A stretch of DNA of 64,000 bases from Cristatella mucedo (Eukaryota > Bryozoa > Phylactolaemata > Cristatellidae). The notes below the pieces were generated by a model that had not been told where the DNA came from, searched no databases, and was given only the letters and a program-made list of their open reading frames with translations. The stretch is from positions 2,607,501-2,671,500 of the forward strand of contig WPIO01000020.1 in assembly GCA_009760855.2 (NCBI GenBank). Direction: 5' to 3'. The position numbers and the translations under genes are program-made. Of this stretch, positions 12,556 to 22,099 are shown piece after piece; within the stretch, counting starts at the first letter, position 1; each line of letters opens with the position of its first letter.

Positions 12556-13390
12556 TCTCAATTTTCCAAAGCGACCTCTCGTTAGACGACCACATCAGCT
12601 CCACAGTCAAATCAGCCTATTTTCAGCTTCATAACATTGCTAAAATTAGGGCTTGTTTAGATAAGGATACCACGTCCAAGTTGGTCCATGCATTCGTGAC
12701 ATCTCGTCTCGACTTCTGCAACTCACTGCTTACTGGCCTACCAGCATGTGCGATCAGGCGATTGCAGCTGGTGCAAAACTCTGCAGCTAGGCTTGTCTGT
12801 CGTGAGCGTCGCAGTTGCCACATTACTCCACTTCTCGCCGACCTGCACTGGTTACCAGTCAAGCAACGGATTGACTTCAAGGTTTTGTCGCTCACTTTTA
12901 GGTCTCTTCATTCTATGGCTCCAGCCTATCTTTCAGATACACTACCCCATCAGGCAAAGCATCGTACCACTCGCTTTTCGGAATCCAACAGTCTAGAAAT
13001 ACCTCGTACAAACCTTAAATCCTTTGGAGACCGTGCATTTAGCTCGTATGCTCCCACAGCCTGGAACTCCCTCCCGACCTGCATCAGAACATCCCCTGAC
13101 CTGACCACATTTAAAAGAAACTTAAAAACATACCTATTTAGGACAGCATTTAGTGGGTCCTTGTGATTCGTCCTCGATGTGCTTATGCGTGCTGACACTG
13201 TTCATGCTGCCACTAACCACATTTGCATGCTGACCCAGTGCATGTAACCCCTAACCATGTTATTCATTTTGTTTGTTTTTCAAGCATGATTTTACTTACT
13301 ATTCTATTGCGTATCACTTTGCAGCAAATGTAAAGCGCCTAGAAAGAGATTAAGTTCTCTGAGGGCGCTTTATCAAGTGCAATATTATTA
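12556..13390 (+). mobile_element. LINE-A copy in the left arm of the large inverted repeat
   Basis: Starts in TTCCAAAGCGACCTCTCG and is open over 12681-13166 with KLVHAFVTS-like, LVQNSAARLVCRERRSCHIT, LHWLPVKQRIDFKVLSLTFR and LKTYLFRTAFSG. It then has the 3' UTR and stem-loop with an ATT tail ending near 13390. It is the best preserved C-terminal copy in the window. Confidence 0.93.
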
Positions 13391-14038
13391 TCAATTTCTT
13401 CCAATTTTTGAAAAAAATTGGAAGAAATTGGCTATTTATTGTCAAAGTCGGAGAGGCAATGACCACTACGCAAAATCCTCATATATTTTGTCAGACAGAC
13501 ATATAATCAAACATTGGTCTAGTATTCATTTGGGTTTAAAAATCAGGGCAGCTACACTAAAAATTAAAAAAAAATTATCGCAGTGTAGCCACAGCTGCCA
13601 TGGTTTTAAATTCGTTGGGGTACTAAGAGGGTTTTCTACAAAGCCAGGCATACTTAATTTATCCACAGCGTATGAAAATATTCACTGAAAGCCTCGAAAA
13701 CACAGATGCGGTTGGTAGGTATGCGTTTAGTGTGACGTCGTCAAACTAAGACCTCCGGAGTCTGGTCAGGCAAAGATGCTGCCAGCTTCTGCGGTGTCTG
13801 TTTTGCTAGAGAAACTTTGACAAAGCCCGAATGTTACTGAAAAGGTAGGCTACTCATGTATGCCAAACACCCCGAACGCAGTTATCGTCCCATAAATGGT
13901 CTATTGATTCTGATCAGGTGATTTGGTGAGCCACTGCATCACCACTAAACCAAATTTGTCAAAACGTACTTTACTAAAGTTACGGCTGCTCGAGCAAATT
14001 TAAAGCTCAAATACTCGACTCGGGGGTCATCAGATTTG
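12603..14038 (+). repeat. Left arm of large inverted repeat
   Basis: Reverse complement of 14414-15850. By eye, 13167-14038 is identical to its partner where compared; the LINE part differs by one indel and a tight cluster of substitutions. The arm holds most of a LINE-A copy and about 650 bp of flanking DNA with a 103-codon frame (13377-13688) that begins in the LINE tail and looks non-coding. Confidence 0.97.
13392..13430. repeat. 18-bp perfect hairpin after the LINE-A tail
   Basis: CAATTTCTTCCAATTTTT (13392-13409), 3-nt loop, exact complement (13413-13430). It is mirrored at 15022-15060 in the other arm. Confidence 0.95.
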
Positions 14039-14413
14039 CGTGAACTCTTGCATGAACTCTTTTAATAAGATTATATATAGTCGCGATTTGTCGTGGTTTC
14101 TGTACTATGAAGATTTCTGGAACCGGGCATGAAATAGAGTAGGTACGCTTTACGGCCTGTATAAAGTCACCTTCCCTACCTACACGAATCTAGATAAGTA
14201 GGCTTCAATACAGCAACTCTAATCTAGCATCAAAGGGCCTCGATCACAGCGATCCCGCTTGTGACGAACCCTCTCCTTGGTACAACTGTCGAGGAAATGG
14301 CGAGGGACAATAGGTTAGCAAGATCGACAAGAGTGTGTTAAAGCCGAACACAAGGATTCATCGAAAAGTGCATCACGGTCCTGTAAGATTGATGAGGGTC
14401 GTTATCTGGCTGC
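14039..14413. other. Unique spacer of the large inverted repeat
   Basis: 375 bp without a recognisable gene or repeat, between the two identical arms. Confidence 0.9.
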
Positions 14414-15850
14414 CAAATCTGATGACCCCCGAGTCGAGTATTTGAGCTTTAAATTTGCTCGAGCAGCCGTAACTTTAGTAAAGTACGTTTTGACAAATTT
14501 GGTTTAGTGGTGATGCAGTGGCTCACCAAATCACCTGATCAGAATCAATAGACCATTTATGGGACGATAACTGCGTTCGGGGTGTTTGGCATACATGAGT
14601 AGCCTACCTTTTCAGTAACATTCGGGCTTTGTCAAAGTTTCTCTAGCAAAACAGACACCGCAGAAGCTGGCAGCATCTTTGCCTGACCAGACTCCGGAGG
14701 TCTTAGTTTGACGACGTCACACTAAACGCATACCTACCAACCGCATCTGTGTTTTCGAGGCTTTCAGTGAATATTTTCATACGCTGTGGATAAATTAAGT
14801 ATGCCTGGCTTTGTAGAAAACCCTCTTAGTACCCCAACGAATTTAAAACCATGGCAGCTGTGGCTACACTGCGATAATTTTTTTTTAATTTTTAGTGTAG
14901 CTGCCCTGATTTTTAAACCCAAATGAATACTAGACCAATGTTTGATTATATGTCTGTCTGACAAAATATATGAGGATTTTGCGTAGTGGTCATTGCCTCT
15001 CCGACTTTGACAATAAATAGCCAATTTCTTCCAATTTTTTTCAAAAATTGGAAGAAATTGATAATAATATTGCACTTGATAAAGCGCCCTCAGAGAACTT
15101 AATCTCTTTCTAGGCGCTTTACATTTGCTGCAAAGTGATACGCAATAGAATAGTAAGTAAAATCATGCTTGAAAAACAAACAAAATGAATAACATGGTTA
15201 GGGGTTACATGCACTGGGTCAGCATGCAAATGTGGTTAGTGGCAGCATGAACAGTGTCAGCACGCATAAGCACATCGAGGACGAATCACAAGGACCCACT
15301 AAATGCTGTCCTAAATAGGTATGTTTTTAAGTTTTCTTTTAAATGTGGTCAGGTCAGGGGATGTTCTGATGCAGGTCGGGAGGGAGTTCCAGGCTGTGGG
15401 AGCATACGAGCTAAATGCACGGTCTCCAAAGGATTTAAGGTTTGTACGAGGTATTTCTAGACTGTTGGATTCCGAAAAGCGAGTGGTACGATGCTTTGCC
15501 TGATGGGGTAGTGTATCTGAAAGATAGGCTGGAGCCATAGAATGAAGAGACCTAAAAGTGAGCGACAAAACCTTAAAGTCAACCCGTTGCCTCACTTGTA
15601 GCCAGTGCAGGTCGGCGAGAAGTGGAGTAATGTGGCAACTGCGACGCTCACGACAGACAAGCCTAGCTGCAGAGTTTTGCACCAGCTGCAATCGCCTGAT
15701 CGCACATGCTGGTAGGCCAGTAAGCAGTGAGTTGCAGAAGTCGAGACGAGATGTCACGAATGCATGGACCAACTTGGACGTGGTATCCTTATCTAAACAA
15801 GCCCTAATTTTAGCAATGTTATGAAGCTGAAAACAGGCAGATTTGACTGT
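14414..15850 (-). repeat. Right arm of large inverted repeat
   Basis: Mirror of 12603-14038. It has one extra T near 15333 and six substitutions packed into 15575-15601. Beyond 15850 the sequence no longer matches the left flank. Confidence 0.97.
15061..15850 (-). mobile_element. LINE-A copy in the right arm of the inverted repeat
   Basis: Same LINE-A fragment as 12556-13390 on the opposite strand, open over most of 15311-15850. It differs at HWLQVRQRVDFKVL where the left arm has HWLPVKQRIDFKVL. Confidence 0.93.
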
Positions 15851-16769
15851 CCTCGTGTTGACAAAAACGAGTGCAACGGCTGTCAATAGCGGCGGAGGCG
15901 GCGACGACGACCTTGAGCAAGCGTCACTTAATTCTAAAATAGGTAGCCGGGTCAAAAATTTAAGAGCTTAGTGGTATTGAGTCTCACACCTTGGACCATT
16001 ACTGTAAAGAATTTCATTTCTACCGTTACTCGACAAGCAATGAGCAACCATGTCTAGCTCGAATGCCAAAATGAACAGATTTAAAAGACGGTAAACAATT
16101 TACTGGCCAATGCTGAGAGGTCGGACTGCCCACATTTTAACGGCTCAGCCGAAAAGTTTTCATCCTTCTTTACTGAAAAAATTGTGCACATTCGTGCCCC
16201 CACAAAGCCCCCTCCGAGTAAAGCAATTTCGCAATCGCGACCTGTGACCTTCCTTAAAAGATATTCTGAGGTTTCTGCATGCGATGTGGCTACCTTAATA
16301 ACGTCTAGTAAAAAGAGCTCGTCTCTTGAAGATCGATACCCTTATCTCTGTGGTTTTCACAGGCAGACCAACTTAGCCCTGCCGTAACCGAGATCTTTAA
16401 TGATTCTTTGGAAAAAGGGATCGTACCCAAGTCCTTCAAATCGGCATTCGTTAGCCCGATACTTAAAAAGCATGTTTTCGATTCAGAGGTCCCAGTAAAC
16501 TATCGCCCAGTTTTCCTTCTTCCTTTTTTGTCAAAGATTCTTAAAAAATTGTCGCTAAGCAGCTGGTTACACATATTGAAAATAATAAAACGTCAAAAGC
16601 ATTTCAATCGGGGTTCAAGAGGCAGCAATACACTGAAACTGCTCTCCTCCGTGTTAACAATGACATCCTATGCAGCTACGATGACGGGAATGTCACTGCC
16701 CTAACTCTGCTAAATCTATCAGCTGCCTTTCGCCATCATTGATCACGATGTCCTACTTCAACGATTGAG

Positions 16770-17555
16770 AGTCGTGCATACGAGGCACTGGCGTGGTTTA
16801 AATATCGTATTTGTCTGATTGTGTTCAATCCGTGTCGTGTTGGGGTAAGGTATAGTAAATGGCTCGTTTGCTCGTTTGAAACCTGCAGTTTTAAACCAAC
16901 CAAAAAATCAGCCTCGGTTTTATTGGTTTTAAACACCAGGTCACTGTGAGGCGTCGCCGCACACCGGACGTCTCTATTATTCGCCCTCCATGGCAAAACC
17001 AGACAAGAACAAAAGTGGGCCCCTTGCCAGCAATGTATCTGTCCATTTTTCGGAGAAGTTTATTCGGAAGGATCGAAGATGTCTCGGCGTTGATGCCGTA
17101 TATTGTTCGTCCTATTTATGCGGATTCATGTCAAAAGACGAAGCAAAATCTACTCAGTTGTAAAAAGAAGCCTGCAGGAACCGGAGGAATGCGGCAACAA
17201 TATTTCAAGCCACCCTCTAACCCCATCGATATGATCGAACTTGACATGACTTGATATGGCTCGATATGATTGAGCTTCGCCGAAACGTTTGTCGACGAAT
17301 TTTGCACACGTGAATATCGGCAATTAACATGAAAACGTTCTAATCGGTGAGTTTGATGAATAAATCTTGCTTGAAAAGGGCACTGTAGTTTTCGAGTAAG
17401 AACTCAACTAAACGAGCCACTGGCCAGAATTAAGAGCCAGAGGTAAGATGAAAGAACTGAATAGAGTGTCTTCAAAAAAAAATAAAATAAAAAAACAACG
17501 GTTTTAAACGGTTTTAAAATGCCCGCCAAAATCAACGGGTTTTAAACCAAACACT
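16770..17555. mobile_element. Possible non-autonomous DNA element inserted in the LINE
   Basis: About 780 bp that split the LINE RT frame. The ends are roughly inverted: left CACTGGCGTGGTTTAAAT, right reverse complement ACTAGTGTTTGGTTTAAAA. Several GGTTTTAAAC motifs lie inside near both ends. No transposase is seen. A possible MITE-like element, but the target duplication is not clear. Confidence 0.35.
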
Positions 17556-17887
17556 AGTCAAGTCTCACCCACGAGATCGGTCACCTGTGGAGTCCCTATA
17601 GGATTCCTCCTCAATTTCTTGCTGTTCTCCATTTATATACAACCTCTAGGAAAAGTGATTCAGGCCCGTGGAATAGGATATCACTTTTATACCGACTTTC
17701 CTCAGCTGTATTTGTCATTCAAACCGTCGGAATCTGCTGCAGCAACTGATAAACTGAATGCTTGCCTTGCGGAAAACTTTTTTGAAACTTAACAATGATA
17801 AAACTGAACAGCTTGTGGTTCGGCATACAGAACGCTGGCCCACACATCCTCGACATAGCAGCTAACATCAATAGCTGACCCCACAGG

Positions 17888-18934
17888 CTACCTGACGGCT
17901 GATCGCAAGAGGCGAGCTGGCGCACGGCCTTTTGCGACCAGCCGGCAACGTGAGCCACCGACCATCGTCATCGAGCTGACGTCCACAGCCACTGTTTTTC
18001 GGACACCAACCGCCGTCGCTCCATCCGCCTCTGCCGATTCTGCCGCCGCGTCTCCGATATACACAGCTGCTTCTCCGTCCTGCTTACCCTCTCCAACCTG
18101 AGCAGTCTCTGCGGCCTGCACAGTCTCTGCGGCCTGCACAGATTCTCCCTGCTGGACAGCCTCTCCGTCCAGCACAGTCTCTCCGGCCTGCGCAGACTCT
18201 TCGGTCTGCGCACACTCCCCTGCCTGTGCCGCGTCACAGCCCACCGGCTGGTCGCAGGCCAACGTCACCTTCATGGCTTGCGCTGCATCGCCGGCCACTA
18301 CCTCTCTGGCGGACGCCGCCGACTCTTCCGCGGACGCCGCTGCCTTCCGCGCGGACGCCGCCGACTCTGTCGCGGACGCCGCCGCCTTCCACGAGGACAC
18401 CGCTGCCTCTCCGTGCACCGTCTCACTCTCCGTCGCCTCAGCCACACCGCTGACCGTTGCCTCACACACTGCCGTTGCTTCGTGGAACACCATCGCAGCC
18501 TGATCAACCGTTACCGCTCTGAGAGCCGTTGCCTGCCGCCACGGGATGGCAGCCTGACAAACCTCTGTCGCCTGGCACACAGTCGGTGATCGCTGCTGCC
18601 GCTTCCGGTCGCTCCTGTCGGCCCTCTCAGTCCGACCAGCCTTTACCCAATCAGCGTGCAGCAATCTCGCTCTACCGGCCGGCGAAGTGAATGCCCTCAC
18701 TAGGGCCTTACGAAGCTTGGCATAGTCATCCCGAACTTCCTGCGGGAGCCCCGAGGCAAACGTGAAGGCCCCGCCTTGCATCGCAAGGAGCAAAAACAAG
18801 TGGCACTCACTCTGTTCGTAGCCACTTTTCTCGATCTCCCTCTCGAAGTTCAGCAGCCAGCCAACGAAGTCTCCGAAGCCATCGAAGCCTAGGGACGCTG
18901 CACAAGACATCTCCCAGGGCGTCATCGGCTCCAT
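17888..18934 (-). CDS. Gag-like protein with long Ala/Glu/Val quasi-repeats
   Basis: An uninterrupted frame of 348 codons from ATG at 18934. Residues about 10-110 look like a retroelement capsid: FGDFVGWLLNFEREIEKSGY, SECHLFLLLAMQGGAFTFAS, LRKALVRAF. After a basic stretch (RSDRKRQQR) comes a repetitive Ala/Val/Glu/Gln-rich tail with many near-copies of short units such as AAETVQ, AQAGE and SAASARKAA. No zinc knuckle, protease or RT is seen. An open frame in a broken element is unusual, but the base composition (GC-rich, few stop triplets) may explain it. It may continue from 19009 into LTR sequence, which I leave out. Confidence 0.6.
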   Translation of the reverse strand: MEPMTPWEMSCAASLGFDGFGDFVGWLLNFEREIEKSGYEQSECHLFLLLAMQGGAFTFASGLPQEVRDDYAKLRKALVRAFTSPAGRARLLHADWVKAGRTERADRSDRKRQQRSPTVCQATEVCQAAIPWRQATALRAVTVDQAAMVFHEATAVCEATVSGVAEATESETVHGEAAVSSWKAAASATESAASARKAAASAEESAASAREVVAGDAAQAMKVTLACDQPVGCDAAQAGECAQTEESAQAGETVLDGEAVQQGESVQAAETVQAAETAQVGEGKQDGEAAVYIGDAAAESAEADGATAVGVRKTVAVDVSSMTMVGGSRCRLVAKGRAPARLLRSAVR

Positions 18935-18948
18935 CCCACGAAATAGTT

Positions 18949-19230
18949 TGTGGCTCGGCATACAGAACGCTGGCCCAGAACAACGCCAACGGTTTATTGC
19001 ACACGGCACGGAGCAGCAAGACGCACGACTGCCTTCACCCCCTTCTCACACTCCACTCCTCTCTCTTCCCCTAGGGCTGTCCTTTGGCCGACCCCGATGG
19101 GGAATCCACCATCTGACTGTTGTTACCGGCCTGTCCAAACCACACCACAGGCGGACCACAGCTTTGCACTGCCGGTGATGCTCCTGACAACTGTTTACGA
19201 AAGGAGCGGTACCGGCCTGCATATACTCAG
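18949..19230 (-). repeat. Probable 5' LTR of the second LTR element
   Basis: Starts (+ strand) TGTGGCTCGGCATACAGAAC and runs through CAACGCCAACGGTTTATT, close to the LTR ends at 1461 and 23813. On the element strand a TATA-like TATATG lies near 19217. The outer border is uncertain by tens of bases. Confidence 0.45.
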
Positions 19231-20279
19231 ACCACAGACATTATAAGCAAGTGGCTGGACTAGAAGGCTTTGCTCTTTTCGTAGGTAATGCTGTTCTGCT
19301 ACCATCACCACGTGCTTGGAATTAAGGTGACGTCTTTGACAAGTGCCTAAATTTTAAAAGCTTCGTTCAGAAGACTGCTTCTACAGCTAGCCATCACGTC
19401 CGATCCATATCTAAGATTAGGAGCTGTCTTCCACAGTGGCTCATAAAAAATTTAACTAGCTCCTTAGTTCTGTCTCGGCTTGATTTATATTGTAATTCCC
19501 TTTAGGCTGGGCTTCCGCAAAAAAGCCACTAGGCCACTGCAGATAGCTATAAACATGGCTGCAACGCTAGTTTGCAAATCCAAGAGGTTTGACCTCGTTT
19601 CTTCTTTGCTAGAAGAGCTAGGATGGCTGCCGAATGATCAATGGATATAGAGCGAAGTTCATACGCTGACCCACAAGCTCGCCACGGCTTAGCTCCTCCA
19701 TGCCTAGCTGAACTGCTGCACCAGTTTCAGCCTCCTCGTGCCCTTAGGTTTTGCATGTGCAATTAATTAGCTGCGTGCTCCCTCTGCTCTGTAGTAGAAT
19801 AAACTGTTGGTGTTGGTTCTGTGCTGGCGTTCTTCGTGTAAGGCGTTCTTCGTGCAAGGCGCATCGAAGCACAAGCTGTTCCATTCCTCCGCTTAAAGAC
19901 CGTTGGCGACGGAAGCTTTAGCTCTACAGGTCCTAGACTGTGGAACTCGCTTCCACGATTCTTACGAAACAACTACTCTCCTGCTGCCGACTACGGCACA
20001 TCCTTTCCAGCAGTCCTGAGTAGCTACTTCCATGCTATTCACTATTTCAACTGCTCTCCTGACCATATAATGCTTTTCACTTTCTCTTTGTTGCGTGAGA
20101 CGAAATCTGTTGGCTATTGAATGCGTACTGAAAGCCGCTTAGGCTGTGAGTGCTCAGTACAAAACTCACCTGCGTTCGTGGTTCGCACTTAAGCCTCCCT
20201 TGTCGTACTAAGCCCTTCTCATAATCTTACCTATCTGCTGCAACCTCTGGCTCACTGGTCTAGAGCAAAGGTGTTTTTC

Positions 20280-20440
20280 AGCCAAGCAATTCACTAGTGC
20301 CCTAAAATTAAGCCAGGCTGGCGGTAAGCTACATACCAATCGGGGTCGTGGGCTCGAGCCCTGCGGCATTTGTAAAGCACATGGGTAGAGATTTAGTTCT
20401 CGGGAAGCGCTATGCACAGAAATTGTATTTTTTGTGCAAG
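20280..20440 (+). mobile_element. SINE-2, degenerate
   Basis: B-box-like GTGGGCTCGAGCCCTG, then GCATTTGTAAAGCACATGGG, GAGATTTAGTTCTCG and GGAAGCGCTATG, the tRNA head plus LINE-A-like tail arrangement. Confidence 0.65.
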
Positions 20441-20950
20441 CTTGTCGGGAAGAGAATGAGTACCGTTTCGCCCAATTGGAATGTCCATAGCCGAGCATAC
20501 TTGCCGTGCCACACTTTTTATTCATAGTGCGGTGGCGTCTAATCAATAGCGTAACAGGCTTCCAGAGCTAGTAGCACCTAGGGTACATCAACTCTCGTAC
20601 GTCTCAGCGGCTTAGGGCACAACTCAGGTCCACTGCCAAGGAACAAACTCCAAATGCCTATTTCACGACTTCGGCTTCTTATACTACTTTGGCCCGAGCT
20701 CATTGCACAGCCATTATAGTTCAGGAGCCACGAATAATAAAAATCCAGTCACTCACTGGCTGATTTAGCACACCACCGTTTCAGTATTTCCTGCTCAGAG
20801 CTGATGTCAGCTGCTGTCAGATTCTGCTTGTATCGACTGTGTCAGCTGTTCCAGGTGTTTAATCTTACTCTGATTTATTCTTACTTCAGCATTAAATTTC
20901 AGTGTGCTCATCTTCTCTCAAACGCTCAAAATTTTAGTTGATTTAACAGC
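20441..20950. other. Unassigned stretch
   Basis: No gene or repeat recognised. Confidence 0.5.
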
Positions 20951-20954
20951 CCCA

Positions 20955-21115
20955 TTTAAATAGTGAGCAGAAGAGCCGTCGGGTCGGTCAATTCCGCTGT
21001 CAGTCTGAAGTAAAGAATTACCTGCTTCCGGACTTGAACCCAAGACCTGCACCGCGAAGTTTGAGGGTCGTGCTCCTAGGTTAAGACCCAGCGGCAACTC
21101 ACCTATATTTATGCT
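20955..21115 (-). mobile_element. SINE-1 copy, diverged
   Basis: AGCAGAAGAGCCGTCGGG at its left end and CTTGAACCCAAGACCTGC (B-box complement) with an A-box-like region at its right end. Confidence 0.7.
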
Positions 21116-21296
21116 GAAATTTCACCCCGACATTCCCTACCTATATTAATAAAGCTCACTGTTTTAAATGATCAAACACTGAACTATCCTCGCTGATGGC
21201 TGCAGTAGATTTGAATGTGTAAATGGTCAGCCGCGATGCTATTATCATACCCGCAGGCAAATAGCAGAGCGTAGACAGTTCATGGAGAGACAGCAG

Positions 21297-21420
21297 AGAA
21301 GCTGCACAGCAGGGGAGCCTCAACGGCTCGCACCCCCGCCGCTTGCAGTGGGCAATAAAGAATGGCCTGAAACAGGACTCTAACCCACAACGTTGGTCGA
21401 GTAAGAGCTAAGAAAGTGAA
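21297..21420 (-). mobile_element. SINE-1 copy, diverged
   Basis: GGGGAGCCTCAACGGCTCGC, GCCGCTTGCAGTGGGCAATA and GGACTCTAACCCACAACG follow the SINE-1 consensus on the - strand. Confidence 0.65.
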
Positions 21421-21559
21421 TAGCTGCATTGTTTCAAGGCAGCCACGAATGAAAGTTCCTCAGGAAGCGTGGAATACGGCACAAGATCTGTAGAATTAAG
21501 TTTTGAAAATTTGTAATAGTATGTTTAGCTCACAGTGTCTTCGCAAACAAAGTTATTGA

Positions 21560-21715
21560 GCTGGTTTGGTCTAGCGGTTAAGGTGCTCGCCCCGACCAAG
21601 GTCTGACTGAGGTCATGGGCTCGAGCCCCGAGGCATATGTGAAGCGCTTGAATAGAGATTAGGTTCTCTTGGGGCGCTATATAAATGAATTATATTTTTT
21701 ATATTTATTCACATT
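21560..21715 (+). mobile_element. SINE-2, well preserved
   Basis: Head GAGCTGGTTTGGTCTAGCGG (A-box region) and GGGCTCGAGCCCCGAGG (B-box), then GTGAAGCGCTTGAATAGAGA, TTAGGTTCTCTTGGGGCGCT and an A/T tail. The last part matches the LINE-A 3' stem-loop. Confidence 0.9.
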
Positions 21716-22099
21716 TTGTTTCTAGAGTTAAGGTGAGCGGAGACGGCGGCTAACGCAGGTTGGATATTTCAATAACGAGTGTCGAAATATTTATCTGACT
21801 TCTCTGTAGAGGTTACGGCACTAGTAGCCTTACAGCACGGAGCTTGTAATTCGTTCCAGTCCTTGCCACTGAGGAAAAATAGCGACGCAGCTGTGCCTTG
21901 AAGCAAGAGGCCTAGCGAGTGACAGAGGCTGCATTGATGAACGCAGCGGCGCTATTTCGACAATAGCTGAGAGTGACAATACAGAAACTAGTCTTAGAAG
22001 TCCGTGCCTGTAGCTTAGAGCGGTCCATTCGATTTCGCAGAGGTGTCCAGAACCAGCAACAGCGTGCAACAACTCCGCTTCAACGGCCAGAGCACAGCT

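Larger units (their letters stand above)
17814..19230 (-). mobile_element. Second Ty3-like LTR element, internally deleted, gag only
   Basis: Two 29-bp copies of TGTGG(T/C)TCGGCATACAG.. (17814-17842 and 18949-18977, one mismatch) bracket a gag reading frame and end in CCACA on the element strand, as LTR ends do. The right copy continues into a probable 5' LTR with AATAAA on the - strand near 18990. The left copy is only the end of the 3' LTR. No pol is left. It interrupts a LINE reverse transcriptase just after the codons for LKLNNDKTEQL. The right border near 19230 is approximate and no target duplication could be matched. Confidence 0.6.
16060..20200 (+). mobile_element. Composite LINE (RT core to C-terminus, LINE-B type end) with two insertions
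   Basis: In pieces: a linker (HFNGSAEKFSSFFTEKIVHI), RT block 1 (VNYRPVFLLPFLSKILKK), motif A region (ALTLLNLSAAF) up to about 16765; then, after an insertion, GFLLNFLLFSIY and FPQLYLSFKPS (the Y-A-D-D region, damaged) and FLKLNNDKTEQL to 17813. After the LTR-element insertion it resumes near 19315 (FKSFVQKTASTASHH-like) and ends as LINE-B (AELLHQFQPPRALRF ..). All parts carry stops. No endonuclease domain is seen. Confidence 0.7.

Noticed and set aside
13377-13688. 103-codon frame, present again as 14764-15075 in the other arm
   Set aside because: It is duplicated only because the DNA is an inverted repeat. It starts in the LINE tail, has A/T-driven composition and shows no domain.
18226-18589. 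Pro/Arg- and Ala-rich + strand frames
   Set aside because: Antisense of the repetitive gag tail; composition artefacts.
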